Shown here piece by piece: positions 17,918-26,637 of a DNA stretch of 64,000 bases (its first letter is position 1; every line of letters starts with the position of its first letter). Source of the stretch: an uncultured Sphingomonadaceae bacterium. Its GTDB lineage: Bacteria; Pseudomonadota; Alphaproteobacteria; Sphingomonadales; Sphingomonadaceae. The notes under the pieces are model-generated. The model searched no databases. It had not been told where the DNA came from and worked only from the letters and a program-made list of their open reading frames with translations. A program made the position numbers and the translations under genes. Location of the stretch: the NCBI GenBank assembly GCA_937873035.1, contig CALMVA010000064.1, positions 62,001-126,000 of the forward strand, read 5' to 3'.

Positions 17918-18387
17918 TCGTTTTCGATCTGAAATGCGGTGCGGGCCATGTGTTTGAAGCGTGGTTTGCAAATTCGGCGAGTTTTGATGACCAGAGGCTG
18001 CGCAATCTTCTCATTTGCCCCCTGTGTGGCACGCCAGAGGTTGATAAGGCGGTGATGGCACCCAATGTCGGCGCAAAGGGTAATCAACGCGCTGAGGCTA
18101 TTCCGGCGAAAGAAGCTCCTGCGCAGGCGCCAGCTGCGTCGCCTTCACCCGCTGAGGTCAAGGTGTTTATGGAGACGCTGGCAAAAGCGCAGGCAAAGCT
18201 GCTCGAAAAGTCTGAATGGGTGGGCCGCGATTTCGCCAATGTGGCACGTGCGATGGATGAAGGTGAAATCGACCATGCGCTGGTCCACGGACAGACCACG
18301 CCTGAAGAGGCCAAAGCATTGATTGACGACGGCATTGGCGTCATGCCGCTGCCTTTTCCGGTGATCCCGCCTGACAAGCAGAATTGA
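17914..18387 (+). CDS. DUF1178 family protein
   Basis: A 157-residue protein of unknown function. The N-terminal zinc-ribbon-like part has MIVFDLKCGAGHVFEAWF and CPLCGTPEVDKAVMAPNV, a Cys-x2-Cys pair plus Cys8. A Pro/Ala linker follows at ~60-85, then a helical C-terminus with EEAKALIDDGIGVMPLPF. These match DUF1178 of alphaproteobacteria. GTG 17914 is used because it overlaps the amidase stop and the frame has no better start. Confidence 0.88.
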   Translation: MIVFDLKCGAGHVFEAWFANSASFDDQRLRNLLICPLCGTPEVDKAVMAPNVGAKGNQRAEAIPAKEAPAQAPAASPSPAEVKVFMETLAKAQAKLLEKSEWVGRDFANVARAMDEGEIDHALVHGQTTPEEAKALIDDGIGVMPLPFPVIPPDKQN

Positions 18388-18412
18388 CCGGGCAGGCGCA
18401 GAAGCCTAGAGG

Positions 18413-18511
18413 CTAGTTGATTTTGATAGAATCAAAATTGCGCTCCAGATTGTTTGTTTTCCGCGATTTTCGAGCTGTTCGGTGGTTTCACCTTACTCGA
18501 AATCGCTCTGG
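18413..18511 (+). repeat. Dispersed intergenic repeat, copy 1
   Basis: About 99 bases that match, at roughly 80% by eye, the reverse complement of 27588-27690. Shared blocks include TGTTTTCCGCGATTT and ACTCGAAATCGCTCT. Its left end holds a short hairpin (ATTTTGAT-AGA-ATCAAAAT), a decayed form of the perfect 18-bp hairpin in copy 2. It lies between DUF1178 and tRNA-Arg, ending 13 bases before the tRNA. No coding frame is seen. Confidence 0.8.
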
Positions 18512-18524
18512 TCAGCAGCGCGGC

Positions 18525-18601
18525 GCACCCGTAGCTCAGCAGGATAGAGCATCAGATTCCTAATCTGGGGGCCACTGGTTCGAATCCAGTCGGGTGCACC
18601 A
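18525..18601 (+). tRNA. tRNA-Arg (anticodon CCU)
   Basis: A 77-base cloverleaf: acceptor GCACCCG pairs with CGGGTGC, followed by discriminator A and encoded CCA. The D stem is GCTC/GAGC. The anticodon arm is TCAGA-TTCCTAA-TCTGG with anticodon CCT (reads AGG). The T arm is ACTGG-TTCGAAT-CCAGT. Confidence 0.97.
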
Positions 18602-18618
18602 TCACTTCGGGCGGAGCA

Positions 18619-19536
18619 TCAAAGGCGAAGGCCAGATGTTTCCTCGAAACCCGCCATCAAATTGAGGTTCTGCACCGCTGCGCCGCCTGCGCCCTTACCC
18701 AGATTATCGAGCGCGGCGACAAGGCGGATGTGGCTTGCGTCCTTGCTTTCAAACACAAAGAGGTCGAGCCGATCGGTATCGGCGCAATGCTCGATGTGGA
18801 GGGCGCCTTCGTCAAAGTCGCGGATCAGCCGAACGATCTTTGAGCCTTCATATTGCGCCTCAATCACGTCGCGCATGGCAGAGGCGGAAGGCTTGTTTGG
18901 CATGGCGGCGGCAAGCAGAGGCACCTCTACAATCATGCCGCGATGCGTTGCAGCGACCGAGGGCGCGAAGAGCGGCGGATGCGCAAGGCCTGCGTGCTGC
19001 TGCATTTCGGGCACGTGCTTGTGGCCAAGGCCAAGCGCATAAGCACGCCAGGCTGTATCTGTTTCGCCCGTTTCAAATTCGGCGATCATCGCCTTGCCAC
19101 CGCCCGAATAGCCGGACACGGCGTTGACGGTAATGGGCCAGTCCGCCGGGATCAGTCCGGCCGCTACCAAAGGCTTGACGAGTGCGAGAAAGCCCGTGGG
19201 GTAGCAGCCCGGATTGGAGACGCGCTTTGAGGCTGCAACGTCAAAGCCGATTTCCGGGAAGCCATAAGTCCAGCCACTGGCGGTGCGATGCGCCGTCGAG
19301 GCGTCGATGACACGCGTCGTGTTATTGTCGATGAGTGATACTGCTTCACGCGCGGCGTCATCCGGCAGGCAGAGAATAACGATGTCCGCCGCGTTCAGCG
19401 CCTCTTTACGCGCCGCTGTTTCCTTGCGCCGTGCATCATCGAGCACAATCATCTCAAGCTCAGGACGCCCGGCCAGCCGCTCGGCAATCTCAAGCCCCGT
19501 GGTGCCGTGGCCGCCGTCGATAAAGACGCGCGTCAC
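18619..19536 (-). CDS. argC: N-acetyl-gamma-glutamyl-phosphate reductase (short type)
   Basis: Third step of arginine synthesis: NADPH reduction of N-acetylglutamyl phosphate to the semialdehyde. It has 305 residues, the shorter type 2 ArgC. The nucleotide-binding start is VFIDGGHGTTGLEIAERL, the catalytic cysteine is in SNPGCYPTG, and the GHKHVPEMQQH histidines follow. GTG 19536 is chosen because its GTGA overlaps the stop of the upstream SH3 gene. A longer frame upstream only adds the SH3 coding region in another frame. It is close to tRNA-Arg, on the opposite strand. Confidence 0.93.
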   Translation of the reverse strand: MTRVFIDGGHGTTGLEIAERLAGRPELEMIVLDDARRKETAARKEALNAADIVILCLPDDAAREAVSLIDNNTTRVIDASTAHRTASGWTYGFPEIGFDVAASKRVSNPGCYPTGFLALVKPLVAAGLIPADWPITVNAVSGYSGGGKAMIAEFETGETDTAWRAYALGLGHKHVPEMQQHAGLAHPPLFAPSVAATHRGMIVEVPLLAAAMPNKPSASAMRDVIEAQYEGSKIVRLIRDFDEGALHIEHCADTDRLDLFVFESKDASHIRLVAALDNLGKGAGGAAVQNLNLMAGFEETSGLRL

Positions 19537-19865
19537 TTCACCTGTTCCAGAAGATCTATCGGCACATAGCCGACGATATGATCTTGGGCGCAAAAGCCCC
19601 ATGCCCAACCGCCGGAAAGGTCCACCGCCATGAAGTCCTCCCCCTTGGCAAGCGTAGCGCGCACCTCGGCCGTGGCGTCTGCTTCAGCGTGAACCGTCGC
19701 CGAGGCCCCAATGCAGCGCATCGCCATGGGCCGCGCATAATGTGGCACGAAAAGCTTCCCTGCGAGTGCGAGGTCTGCAAGATCGCCGCGCACGGCAAGA
19801 ACCCGCTCATCGAGCGAGATGGACGGGCCGTCGAGGCTGAAGCTGGTGCGCTGTGCGTTGGTCAT
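19533..19865 (-). CDS. Orphan bacterial SH3-domain protein
   Basis: A 110-residue protein resembling the N-terminal SH3 part of sphingomonad NlpC/P60 (C40) peptidases: SLDERVLAVRGDLADLALAG, then an SH3-like stretch with SGGWAWGFCAQDHIVGYVP. The peptidase domain that normally follows (Cys-His catalytic pair, ~130 residues) is absent: the frame ends at LLEQVK and the next gene is argC. ATG 19865 is chosen over an in-frame start four codons upstream. It could bind peptidoglycan or be a relic. There are no frameshift signs within the frame. Confidence 0.72.
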   Translation of the reverse strand: MTNAQRTSFSLDGPSISLDERVLAVRGDLADLALAGKLFVPHYARPMAMRCIGASATVHAEADATAEVRATLAKGEDFMAVDLSGGWAWGFCAQDHIVGYVPIDLLEQVK

Positions 19866-19925
19866 GGCGCGGCGCAATAGACGAGCAGGTGCGGGTTTTG
19901 CAATGGTGTGCGCTTCGGCATCGTT

Positions 19926-21314
19926 TCAGTTGGCGGCATAACGCTGCTTAAGAAGCTCAAATACGGCCCTCATTCCCATGGCTTCACCGCCTTTGGGGCG
20001 TCCGGGCGAGGCGGCGGGCTTCCATGCGAATGTATCGAAGTGCAGCCATGGTGTCGCCTCTGGCACGAAGCGACGCAGGAAGAGCGCGGCGGTGATTGCG
20101 CCGGCCATGCCGCCTTCTGCCGAATTGACCATGTCTGCCACATCCGATTTCAACATATCGTCATAACGGTCCCACAAGGGCATCCGCCAAGTCGGGTCTT
20201 GTGCCGCAGTTGAGGCCGCAGAAATGTCTGCTGCAAGCGGCTCGTCATTCGAGAACAGGGCAGGGAGGTCTGGCCCCAGCGCGACGCGGGCAGCGCCTGT
20301 CAGCGTTGCAAAATCGATGATGAGTTCTGGCTTGTCCTCCGCCGCTTTGGTCAGCGCGTCGCCAAGGATGAGGCGGCCTTCTGCATCGGTATTGTCGATT
20401 TCTACGAAAATGCCCTTGCGGCTCTTTAAAATATCGCCGGGGCGCAGGGCCTTGCCGGACACGGCATTTTCAACCGCCGGCACCAGCAGGTGAAGGTGCA
20501 CGGGAAGGCGGGCTTCCATCACCAGACGGGTTACCGCGATGGCATGAGCAGCGCCGCCCATGTCCTTCTTCATCAGCCGCATGAACGCGCCTGTCTTGAT
20601 GTTGAGGCCGCCGGTATCAAAGGCGACACCCTTGCCGACGAGCGCGACGCGCGGATGCTCTGGATTGCCCCAGACAAGTTCGATGAGGCGTGGTGCGCGG
20701 TGCTTTTCCGCAGCTTGGCCGACCGCCTGGATCATCGGGTAGCCTGCTTCCAGTTCATCGCCTTTGGTCACGCTCAGCTTGGCATCAAACTCGCGGGCAA
20801 GTGCTTCTACTGTCGTTTCGATTTCTGCCGGGCCGAAATCGGCGGCAGGCATATTCACGAGATCGCGGACGATGGCCGTAGCTTCCGCCTGCCGGGCCAG
20901 ATCGGCGACGCTCCCCGGCTCACTGGTCAGGAGAATACGGTCCCCAACGATTTCGGCAGAGGACAGGAATTTGTCGAAGCGATAATGCGCCATCATCCAG
21001 CCGAATGTGCTGACGCCGGGCGTTGCGCCGAAAAGACGATATGTGCCTTCGGGCAATTTTTGGGCGGCGGGTGCAAGATCCCATATGGAGCGCGTCGCAC
21101 TCACGCCCAGTGCGGCACTCCACTCTCCGGGCTTGTCGCCGGGAAGAATAACGAGATCGCCGGGACCAGCGGAAAACTTTGCCGCAAGCGCCACCGCGCG
21201 TTCACGCTCAGGCAGCGACTTGAGCCACGCATCGCGCCCAGCCTTGGTGACGAGCGCAATGCTGCGCGCGTCCTGTCCCTGATCGGGCTGGATTAGGTGG
21301 GCAAAGCGGCTCAT
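19926..21314 (-). CDS. M17 leucyl aminopeptidase family protein
   Basis: Cytosolic metallo-aminopeptidase of 462 residues. The C-terminal catalytic domain shows GVAFDTGGLNIKTG with the metal-binding Asp, MKKDMGGAAHA with Lys and Asp, and the M17 signature NTDAEGRL. The N-terminal domain is shorter and divergent from PepA, as in the PepB-like branch. ATG 21314 has GGAG upstream; an in-frame TTG two codons earlier is less likely. It sits upstream of the SH3 and argC genes on the same strand with a 60-base gap. Confidence 0.92.
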   Translation of the reverse strand: MSRFAHLIQPDQGQDARSIALVTKAGRDAWLKSLPERERAVALAAKFSAGPGDLVILPGDKPGEWSAALGVSATRSIWDLAPAAQKLPEGTYRLFGATPGVSTFGWMMAHYRFDKFLSSAEIVGDRILLTSEPGSVADLARQAEATAIVRDLVNMPAADFGPAEIETTVEALAREFDAKLSVTKGDELEAGYPMIQAVGQAAEKHRAPRLIELVWGNPEHPRVALVGKGVAFDTGGLNIKTGAFMRLMKKDMGGAAHAIAVTRLVMEARLPVHLHLLVPAVENAVSGKALRPGDILKSRKGIFVEIDNTDAEGRLILGDALTKAAEDKPELIIDFATLTGAARVALGPDLPALFSNDEPLAADISAASTAAQDPTWRMPLWDRYDDMLKSDVADMVNSAEGGMAGAITAALFLRRFVPEATPWLHFDTFAWKPAASPGRPKGGEAMGMRAVFELLKQRYAAN

Positions 21315-21393
21315 GCACAAACTCCTTCAACTGCCTTGATCGCTGGCAGTTGAAGGTGGATTTTGCAAGCCTGTGCCGGAAAATGTGCCGGGC

Positions 21394-22725
21394 TTATGCT
21401 GGCACGCCGTAAAGATCGTGCTCGTCTGCATCCTCGATGATGACGGGCACGATGTCTCCGGGTGAAAGATGCCCGGCATCGCGCAGAAATACATGGCCGT
21501 CAATTTCGGGGGCGTCCGCCTTTGAGCGGGCATTTGCGCCACCATCTTCATCGACAATATCGATGATGACATCGAGCGTGCGGCCAATTTTTGCTTCCAG
21601 CTTGGCCGCCGAGATTGCTGCCGTCCGCTCCATGATGCGGGCGTAGCGTTCTTCCTTTACCTCTTCGGGCACAGCGCCTGGCAGAGCGTTGGCGGCAGCA
21701 CCTTCAACAGGCTCAAAACGGAAAGCGCCCACACGATCAAGCTGTGCTTCGTCGAGCCAGTCGAGCAGATACTGGAAGTCTTGCTCCGTCTCGCCGGGGA
21801 AGCCGACGACAAAGCTGGAGCGAATGGCAATATCAGGGCAAATTTCTCGCCACGCCTTGATGCGTTCCAGCACCTTGGCTTCGTTTGCAGGCCGCTTCAT
21901 TGCCTTGAGGACAGAGGGGGCCGCGTGCTGGAAAGGTATGTCGAGATAGGGCAGCACAAGCCCTTCAGCCATCAGCGGAATAACCTGATCGACATGGGGG
22001 TAGGGGTAGACATAGTGCAGCCGCACCCAAGCGCCGAGCTTGCCGAGTTCACGCGCAAGATCGGTCATGTGTGCGCGAACGTCATGGCCTTTCCAGGGTT
22101 TTGCCTCATGCCGCAGGTCCACGCCATAGGCTGACGTGTCCTGGCTGATGACGAGCAGCTCTTTAGTGCCCGCCTGAACCAGCTTTTCAGCTTCGCGCAA
22201 GATGGCATCGGGACGCCGTGAGACAAGATCGCCACGGATGGAAGGGATGATGCAGAAGGCGCAGCGATGGTTACAGCCTTCGGAAATCTTCAGATAGCTA
22301 TAATGGCGGGGTGTAAGCTTCAGGCCGCCTTCGGGAACAAGATCAACAAAGGCGTGCGGCACGGGCGGTGCCGCTTCGTGCACCGCATCGACCACGGCCT
22401 CATATTGATGCGGGCCTGAAATGGCGAGCACTTCGGGAAAGCGTGCGCGGATGGCTTCAGCCTCGTTGCCCATGCAGCCCGTCACGATCACACGACCGTT
22501 TTCGGCAATCGCCTCGCCGATGGCTTCAAGGCTTTCTTCCTTGGCGCTATCCAGAAAGCCGCAGGTGTTGACGAGCACCACATCGGCACCCTCATAGTCC
22601 GGCGAAAGGCCATAGCCTTCAGCGCGCAGCTTAGTGAGAATCCGTTCGCTGTCGACCAGTGCCTTGGGGCAGCCGAGTGACACCATGCCGATTTTGGGCG
22701 AAGTAGGGAGCTTTGTCGTTGTCAT
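21394..22725 (-). CDS. rimO: Ribosomal protein S12 methylthiotransferase RimO
   Basis: Radical SAM enzyme that adds a methylthio group to an aspartate of ribosomal protein S12. It has 443 residues. The N-terminal UPF0004 domain binds one 4Fe-4S cluster (Cys in [30 protein letters not shown]). The radical SAM motif is C-x3-C-x2-C in [19 protein letters not shown]-terminal TRAM domain carries [13 protein letters not shown]. The [12 protein letters not shown] and IIPSIRG sequences distinguish RimO from MiaB. Confidence 0.95.
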   Translation of the reverse strand: MTTTKLPTSPKIGMVSLGCPKALVDSERILTKLRAEGYGLSPDYEGADVVLVNTCGFLDSAKEESLEAIGEAIAENGRVIVTGCMGNEAEAIRARFPEVLAISGPHQYEAVVDAVHEAAPPVPHAFVDLVPEGGLKLTPRHYSYLKISEGCNHRCAFCIIPSIRGDLVSRRPDAILREAEKLVQAGTKELLVISQDTSAYGVDLRHEAKPWKGHDVRAHMTDLARELGKLGAWVRLHYVYPYPHVDQVIPLMAEGLVLPYLDIPFQHAAPSVLKAMKRPANEAKVLERIKAWREICPDIAIRSSFVVGFPGETEQDFQYLLDWLDEAQLDRVGAFRFEPVEGAAANALPGAVPEEVKEERYARIMERTAAISAAKLEAKIGRTLDVIIDIVDEDGGANARSKADAPEIDGHVFLRDAGHLSPGDIVPVIIEDADEHDLYGVPA

Positions 22726-22783
22726 GATCGGCGCGGCCCTTACCGGAACCGCGCCGCAAAGTCACGAAAAAGCAAAACCGGCA

Positions 22784-24058
22784 TTAGCCGTGGATGCGGG
22801 TGAGGCCGCCGATATAGGGTTGGAGCACTTCCGGCACGGCAATGCTGCCATCTGCCTGCTGGTAATTTTCCAGCACGGCAACGAGTGTGCGGCCAACGGC
22901 AAGGCCTGATCCGTTGAGCGTGTGGACAAAGCGCGTGCTTTTTTCTCCCTCAGGGCGGAAGCGTGTATTCATGCGGCGCGCCTGAAAGTCCCCGCAATTT
23001 GAGCAGCTGGAAATCTCTCGATAGGCCTTCTGGCCCGGCAGCCACACCTCAAGATCATATGTTTTACGTGCTGTGAAGCCCATATCGCCGGAACAGAGCA
23101 GCATCCGCCGGAAGTGGAGACCCAGCCGATTGAGCACCGTTTCTGCCGCCTGGGTCATACGCTCGTGCTCGGCGTCCGATGTGTCGGGCGTGGTGATCGA
23201 GACAAGCTCAACCTTTTCAAACTGATGCTGGCGGATGAAGCCACGCGTATCGCGCCCGGCAGATCCCGCCTCAGAGCGGAAGCACTGGGTGAGCGCCGTC
23301 AGCCGCAGCGGAAGTTCCCCTTCGCTGAGGATTTTTTCGCGCACCATATTGGTCAGCGAGACTTCTGCCGTCGGGATGAGCCAGCGCCCATCGGTCGTGC
23401 GGAACAAGTCTTCGGCAAATTTGGGAAGCTGACCCGTGCCGAACACCGCTTCGTCGCGCACCATCAGCGGGGGGGTGATTTCCTCATAGCCAAATTCGCG
23501 CGTGTGCAGATCAAGCATGAACTGTCCCAGCGCGCGGTTGAGCTTGGCAACGCCGCCACGCAGATAGGCAAAGCGCGCGCCTGCGACATTGGCGGCGGTT
23601 TCGAAATCGAGGCCCAGCGCCGAATCGAGCCGGTCATGCTCAAGCGGTTCAAAGGAGAAATCACGCTTTTCGCCGACCGCCGATACAAAGACGTTGCCTG
23701 TTTCGTCCTCACCCAAGGGAACATCATCGACCGGAAGGTTCGGAAGGGCTGCCAGCAGGTCGCGCACTTCGGCGCCCAGTTCCTTCGCTTTTGCTTCAAG
23801 GCCCGGCAGTTCTGCCTTGATGCCCGAAACCTCGGCCTTCAGGCGTTCGGCTTCATCCTTCTCACCCTTGCCCATGGCCGCACCTATCGCCTTGGCGGCT
23901 GCGTTTGAGCGGGCCTGCAATTCTTCCGATTGGCGGATGGCCGCGCGGGCTGCTTCATCCTTTTCAAGAAGCAGGGCGGATGTCGGTGCCAGGCCGCGGC
24001 GGGCCAGCCCGGCATCAAAAGCGGCGGGATTTTCGCGGATGAAACGGATGTCGTGCAT
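22784..24058 (-). CDS. serS: Seryl-tRNA synthetase
   Basis: Class II aminoacyl-tRNA synthetase charging tRNA-Ser. It has 424 residues. The N-terminal antiparallel coiled coil (~30-100) reaches the tRNA long arm. The catalytic core has motif 2 ([28 protein letters not shown]) and motif 3 ([18 protein letters not shown]). ATG 24058 starts the canonical [11 protein letters not shown]; a longer in-frame start at 24100 is rejected. A strong terminator of the upstream Ser-rich gene precedes it. Confidence 0.96.
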   Translation of the reverse strand: MHDIRFIRENPAAFDAGLARRGLAPTSALLLEKDEAARAAIRQSEELQARSNAAAKAIGAAMGKGEKDEAERLKAEVSGIKAELPGLEAKAKELGAEVRDLLAALPNLPVDDVPLGEDETGNVFVSAVGEKRDFSFEPLEHDRLDSALGLDFETAANVAGARFAYLRGGVAKLNRALGQFMLDLHTREFGYEEITPPLMVRDEAVFGTGQLPKFAEDLFRTTDGRWLIPTAEVSLTNMVREKILSEGELPLRLTALTQCFRSEAGSAGRDTRGFIRQHQFEKVELVSITTPDTSDAEHERMTQAAETVLNRLGLHFRRMLLCSGDMGFTARKTYDLEVWLPGQKAYREISSCSNCGDFQARRMNTRFRPEGEKSTRFVHTLNGSGLAVGRTLVAVLENYQQADGSIAVPEVLQPYIGGLTRIHG

Positions 24059-24102
24059 GAAGCGCGCTATGGCGCGGGCGAACCGGCTTGCCAAGGGCAA
24101 AG

Positions 24103-24140
24103 AAAAAGGACGCTGCCGGGTCGCAAAGCAGCGTCCTTTT
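24103..24140 (-). terminator. Rho-independent terminator of the Ser/Gly-rich gene
   Basis: A 13-bp perfect stem (AAAAGGACGCTGC with GCAGCGTCCTTTT) around an 11-base loop. Read on the minus strand, the stem is followed by a T tract. It lies 31 bases past the stop of the gene at 24171 and just ahead of serS. Confidence 0.88.
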
Positions 24141-24170
24141 GAGGTTTGACTACGGTTACGCTACCTTACG

Positions 24171-25160
24171 CTACTCGGAACTCTTGTTGACGCGGCGCCC
24201 GGCTCGCGCGCGGGCAATGAGGCCCGCCGCAGCGCCGCCAAATAGCAACAGCATCGGCGGAGCGGGCACGTCATTGCCGCTTGAACTCGGCGGCGGGGGC
24301 GGCGGGTGGTGGCCGGACGAGCCTGATGAAGTGGACCCGCCAAAGCTGGACGAGGTGCTCGTCGACGAGCTGGTGGAAGAACTCGTGGAGCTGCTGGTCG
24401 AGGAACTGGTAGACGAGCTTGTTGACGTGCTGCTCGACACATTGCCCGACGAGCTGCTGGACACGTCACCCGATGAGGTTGAGGTGCTCGAAATTGTTCC
24501 GCTCGACGTGGAGGACGAGGAGCCCCCCGTGGACGAGGTGCTGGAAACATTGCCACTCGACGTGGAGGAAGATGACCCGCCAGTCGATGATGTGCTGGAA
24601 ACCGTGCCTGACGATGTTGACGATGTGCTGCTTACGGTGCCCGACGATGTGCTGGTCGAAAGCCCGCCCGTCGATGTTGACGACGATGTCGACGAACCGC
24701 CGGAGCCGCCCGACGATGTCGAGGTGGAACCGCCACTGCTGGTTGACGAAACGACGACGCTGCCGCCACCGCTACCGCCGCCAAAGAAGCCGCCTGAAAA
24801 GAAGCCGCCGCTGCTTCCGCTGCCGCCGATCACGATGGGTGTCGATCCGCCGCTGCTGCTTGATACCGGCGTCGCTTCGGCAAGGCGCGAGCGCATGGGC
24901 GATGGGTCAGCCGCAGCCAGTGTGATGGTCTGCGGTTCGCACGTGACGGTCTTGGTTGTGGTCACACGGCGGATGCGCTTCACCACGCGCCGTGTCGGCT
25001 GGGCCGCTGCATAGCGCACACGCTTGGGCTTTTTGATCTTCGGCGCGGCTGCATAATGCGCGCGCTGCGGGGGCTGTGTCGCGTGCATCGCGCCGGCGCC
25101 GATAACGGCCCCTCCGCAAGCGCAAGCGCAAAGTTTGGCGAGTGCCATTCTGACAGTCAT
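24171..25160 (-). CDS. Ser/Thr/Gly-rich secreted protein with VPAP-type C-terminal sorting tail
   Basis: A 329-residue protein with a hydrophobic N-terminus (LAKLCACACGGAVIGAGA) like a signal peptide, then a basic stretch (KIKKPKRVRYAA, RRVVKRIRRV). A ~200-residue low-complexity region follows, made of imperfect units such as STSSGTVSSTSSTGGSSSS. It then has a short poly-proline HHPPPPPP segment and a C-terminus VPAPPMLLLFGGAAAGLIAR followed by arginines. That tail is the PEP-CTERM/VPAP pattern: short motif, one membrane helix, basic end. Such proteins are sorted to the surface by exosortase, and none is in this window. The acidic frame on the other strand is only the complement of the Ser repeats. 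Confidence 0.75.
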   Translation of the reverse strand: MTVRMALAKLCACACGGAVIGAGAMHATQPPQRAHYAAAPKIKKPKRVRYAAAQPTRRVVKRIRRVTTTKTVTCEPQTITLAAADPSPMRSRLAEATPVSSSSGGSTPIVIGGSGSSGGFFSGGFFGGGSGGGSVVVSSTSSGGSTSTSSGGSGGSSTSSSTSTGGLSTSTSSGTVSSTSSTSSGTVSSTSSTGGSSSSTSSGNVSSTSSTGGSSSSTSSGTISSTSTSSGDVSSSSSGNVSSSTSTSSSTSSSTSSSTSSSTSSSTSTSSSFGGSTSSGSSGHHPPPPPPSSSGNDVPAPPMLLLFGGAAAGLIARARAGRRVNKSSE

Positions 25161-25525
25161 GCCTGTTCAACCCCTGTGTTACGCACCGGCGCCAGAAAAT
25201 ACGATCTGGCGTGACGGCTAATGGTGAGAACGGAATTGCGCTGCGACCTGCGACCCCGCAACTGCTTTAACCCTATTTTGGGCCAATTTCCTACCAAGAA
25301 GGCGCAAAGCCTAAAAAGGCATATGGTTAATGTGCCAAAAAGGGTCTGTTTTGGGAGGGCAGATGAACATGATCCGTGCGCAGGTGCGGCTTATTGGCTT
25401 CATCCACCAACTTTCCTGCTGCGAGCGATTCGCCGCCTTGTGCCACCGAAATGCCGACATTATACGCCGCGCACCCGGTGCATTCATGTGGGATGTGCAT
25501 CGGCCCGGTGCTGGGAGTTGTGAGT
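25161..25525. other. 365-base gap between divergent genes, dksA leader
   Basis: No gene is confidently called here. A very good ribosome binding site (GGGAGGGCAG) precedes ATG 25363, opening a 71-codon frame that runs into dksA in another frame. On the opposite strand a 57-codon frame from 25500 reads HECTGCAAYNVGISVAQGG with a Cys-x2-Cys. The two frames overlap antiparallel, so at most one is likely to be real. No terminator was found. Confidence 0.5.
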
Positions 25526-25981
25526 ATGTCGAACGCGGTCAGCGGCAATGCAAAGGTGCACGACAATCTCGACGCTGAGGAGGCTGAATATCGACCCAGT
25601 GACGACGAACCCTTCATGAACGCCCGGCAGCTGGCCTATTTCAAGCGCAAGCTGGTTGTGTGGAAAGATACAATTTTGCGGGAATCGCAAGACACGCTCA
25701 ACACACTTCAGAACGAGCCGCTCCGCGAGCCGGACCTTACAGACCGCGCGTCGAGCGAAACCGATTGGTCGATTGAACTGAGAACGCGCGATCGTCAGCG
25801 TAAACTGATTTCGAAGATTGATGCCGCGCTCCGCCGGATTGAAGAGGGCGAATATGGCTATTGTGAAGTGACGGGTGAGCCAATTTCGCTGGGACGGCTG
25901 GAAGCAAGGCCTATTGCAACTATGACCGTTGAAGCGCAGTCTGCGCACGAGCGTCAGGAAAAAATCTCTCGTGACGAATAG
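25526..25981 (+). CDS. dksA: RNA polymerase-binding transcription factor DksA
   Basis: Binds the RNA polymerase secondary channel and, with ppGpp, adjusts rRNA and amino-acid promoters. It has 151 residues. The coiled-coil tip carries DLTDRA, matching the functional DxxDxA motif, and the globular end reads GEYGYCEVTGEPISLGRLEARPIA. Only one cysteine remains of the four zinc ligands of the E. coli protein, as in other alphaproteobacterial DksA proteins. ATG 25526 follows GGGAG by about 9 bases. The longer in-frame start at 25376 has no homology support. Confidence 0.92.
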   Translation: MSNAVSGNAKVHDNLDAEEAEYRPSDDEPFMNARQLAYFKRKLVVWKDTILRESQDTLNTLQNEPLREPDLTDRASSETDWSIELRTRDRQRKLISKIDAALRRIEEGEYGYCEVTGEPISLGRLEARPIATMTVEAQSAHERQEKISRDE

Positions 25982-26050
25982 CTGAATGGGGATGACGACG
26001 AATAACGTTGCATTTACTTTTTCAAAGGAAATTTGGGGTATCGCGTCGCC

Positions 26051-26443
26051 ATGGTAAGCCCTGCAAACTCTACCAACAAAGATAATGCCGCCACGCGCGG
26101 ATTGCGCAGCGAAAGCCGCGATAGCCTGTTTCTGCTTGGCAAAATGGGTGTCGAGGGCGGTGTTGCGCTTGAGTCGGTTCGCATCCGAAATCTTTCGCCC
26201 ACGGGTATGATGGCAGAGGCGCCGACTCAGCTTGCGGTTGGCACCGATGTTCGCGTTGAGTTGCGCAATCTGCCGGCAGTTACGGGGCGAGTCGTGTGGG
26301 CGACTGATGGCCGCATGGGCATTGCCTTTACCTCCGAGATTGATCCCCAAAAGGCACGGCAGCCGGTTGGTGTGGCGGAAGATCCGTCGCCATCGTTCAT
26401 CAAGGTTCCGCCGGGGCGGCGTCCGGGACTCAAGCTGTCCTGA
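26051..26443 (+). CDS. PilZ domain protein
   Basis: A 130-residue single-domain PilZ protein, a possible cyclic-di-GMP receptor. Seen: RSESRDSLFLLG at the start of the fold, then VRIRNLSPTGMMAEAP, close to the D/NxSxxG half of the c-di-GMP site (here NLSPTG), and GRVVWATDGRMGIAF in the last strand. The RxxxR half is partly preserved as RSESR. ATG 26051 is used; an in-frame TTG at 26033 has AAAGGAA closer to it and remains possible. Partners are unknown. Confidence 0.85.
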   Translation: MVSPANSTNKDNAATRGLRSESRDSLFLLGKMGVEGGVALESVRIRNLSPTGMMAEAPTQLAVGTDVRVELRNLPAVTGRVVWATDGRMGIAFTSEIDPQKARQPVGVAEDPSPSFIKVPPGRRPGLKLS

Positions 26444-26481
26444 GACTATAACTCAGCCCCAGGGCAGCTTGTCCCTGTGCG

Positions 26482-26637
26482 CTAGCCTTGTGCCAGCTCT
26501 TCCTTGATCTTCAATTTTTGCTTTTTGAGACGGTTGATCGTCATCTGGTCAGGATTTGGCCTCAGATTCTCTTCGTGAATCTGCTGGTCCAGTAACGCGT
26601 GCTTGGCTTCAAGTGAGAACACGTGGTTATGCTCCAT
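26482..26637 (-). CDS. YdcH family protein (DUF465)
   Basis: A 51-residue coiled-coil protein read from ATG 26637 to TAG 26482. It opens MEHNHVFSLEAKHALLDQQI and ends INRLKKQKLKIKEELAQG, with the DUF465 signature (H-xx-L-D-x-x-I near the start, L-K-K-x-K-L-x-I-K-E/D near the end). AGGAG lies 8 bases before the start. Function is unknown. A second DUF465 gene lies divergently 181 bases away. Confidence 0.85.
   Translation of the reverse strand: MEHNHVFSLEAKHALLDQQIHEENLRPNPDQMTINRLKKQKLKIKEELAQG

Noticed and set aside
18413-18601. Attachment site at tRNA-Arg
   Set aside because: The repeat ends 13 bases before the tRNA and does not copy any tRNA 3' sequence; no integrase or island follows.
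20490-21296. 268-codon plus-strand frame over the M17 aminopeptidase gene
   Set aside because: Antisense shadow; the minus frame has the NTDAEGRL signature.
24300-24720. CRISPR-like short repeats
   Set aside because: The repeats are codon-level Ser/Thr/Gly units inside an open frame, irregular in length and without spacers.
24088-25014. Long plus-strand frame, very rich in Glu, Asp, Val and Leu
   Set aside because: It is the complement of the Ser/Gly-rich repeats. The minus frame has a signal-like start, a sorting tail and a terminator; the plus frame has none.
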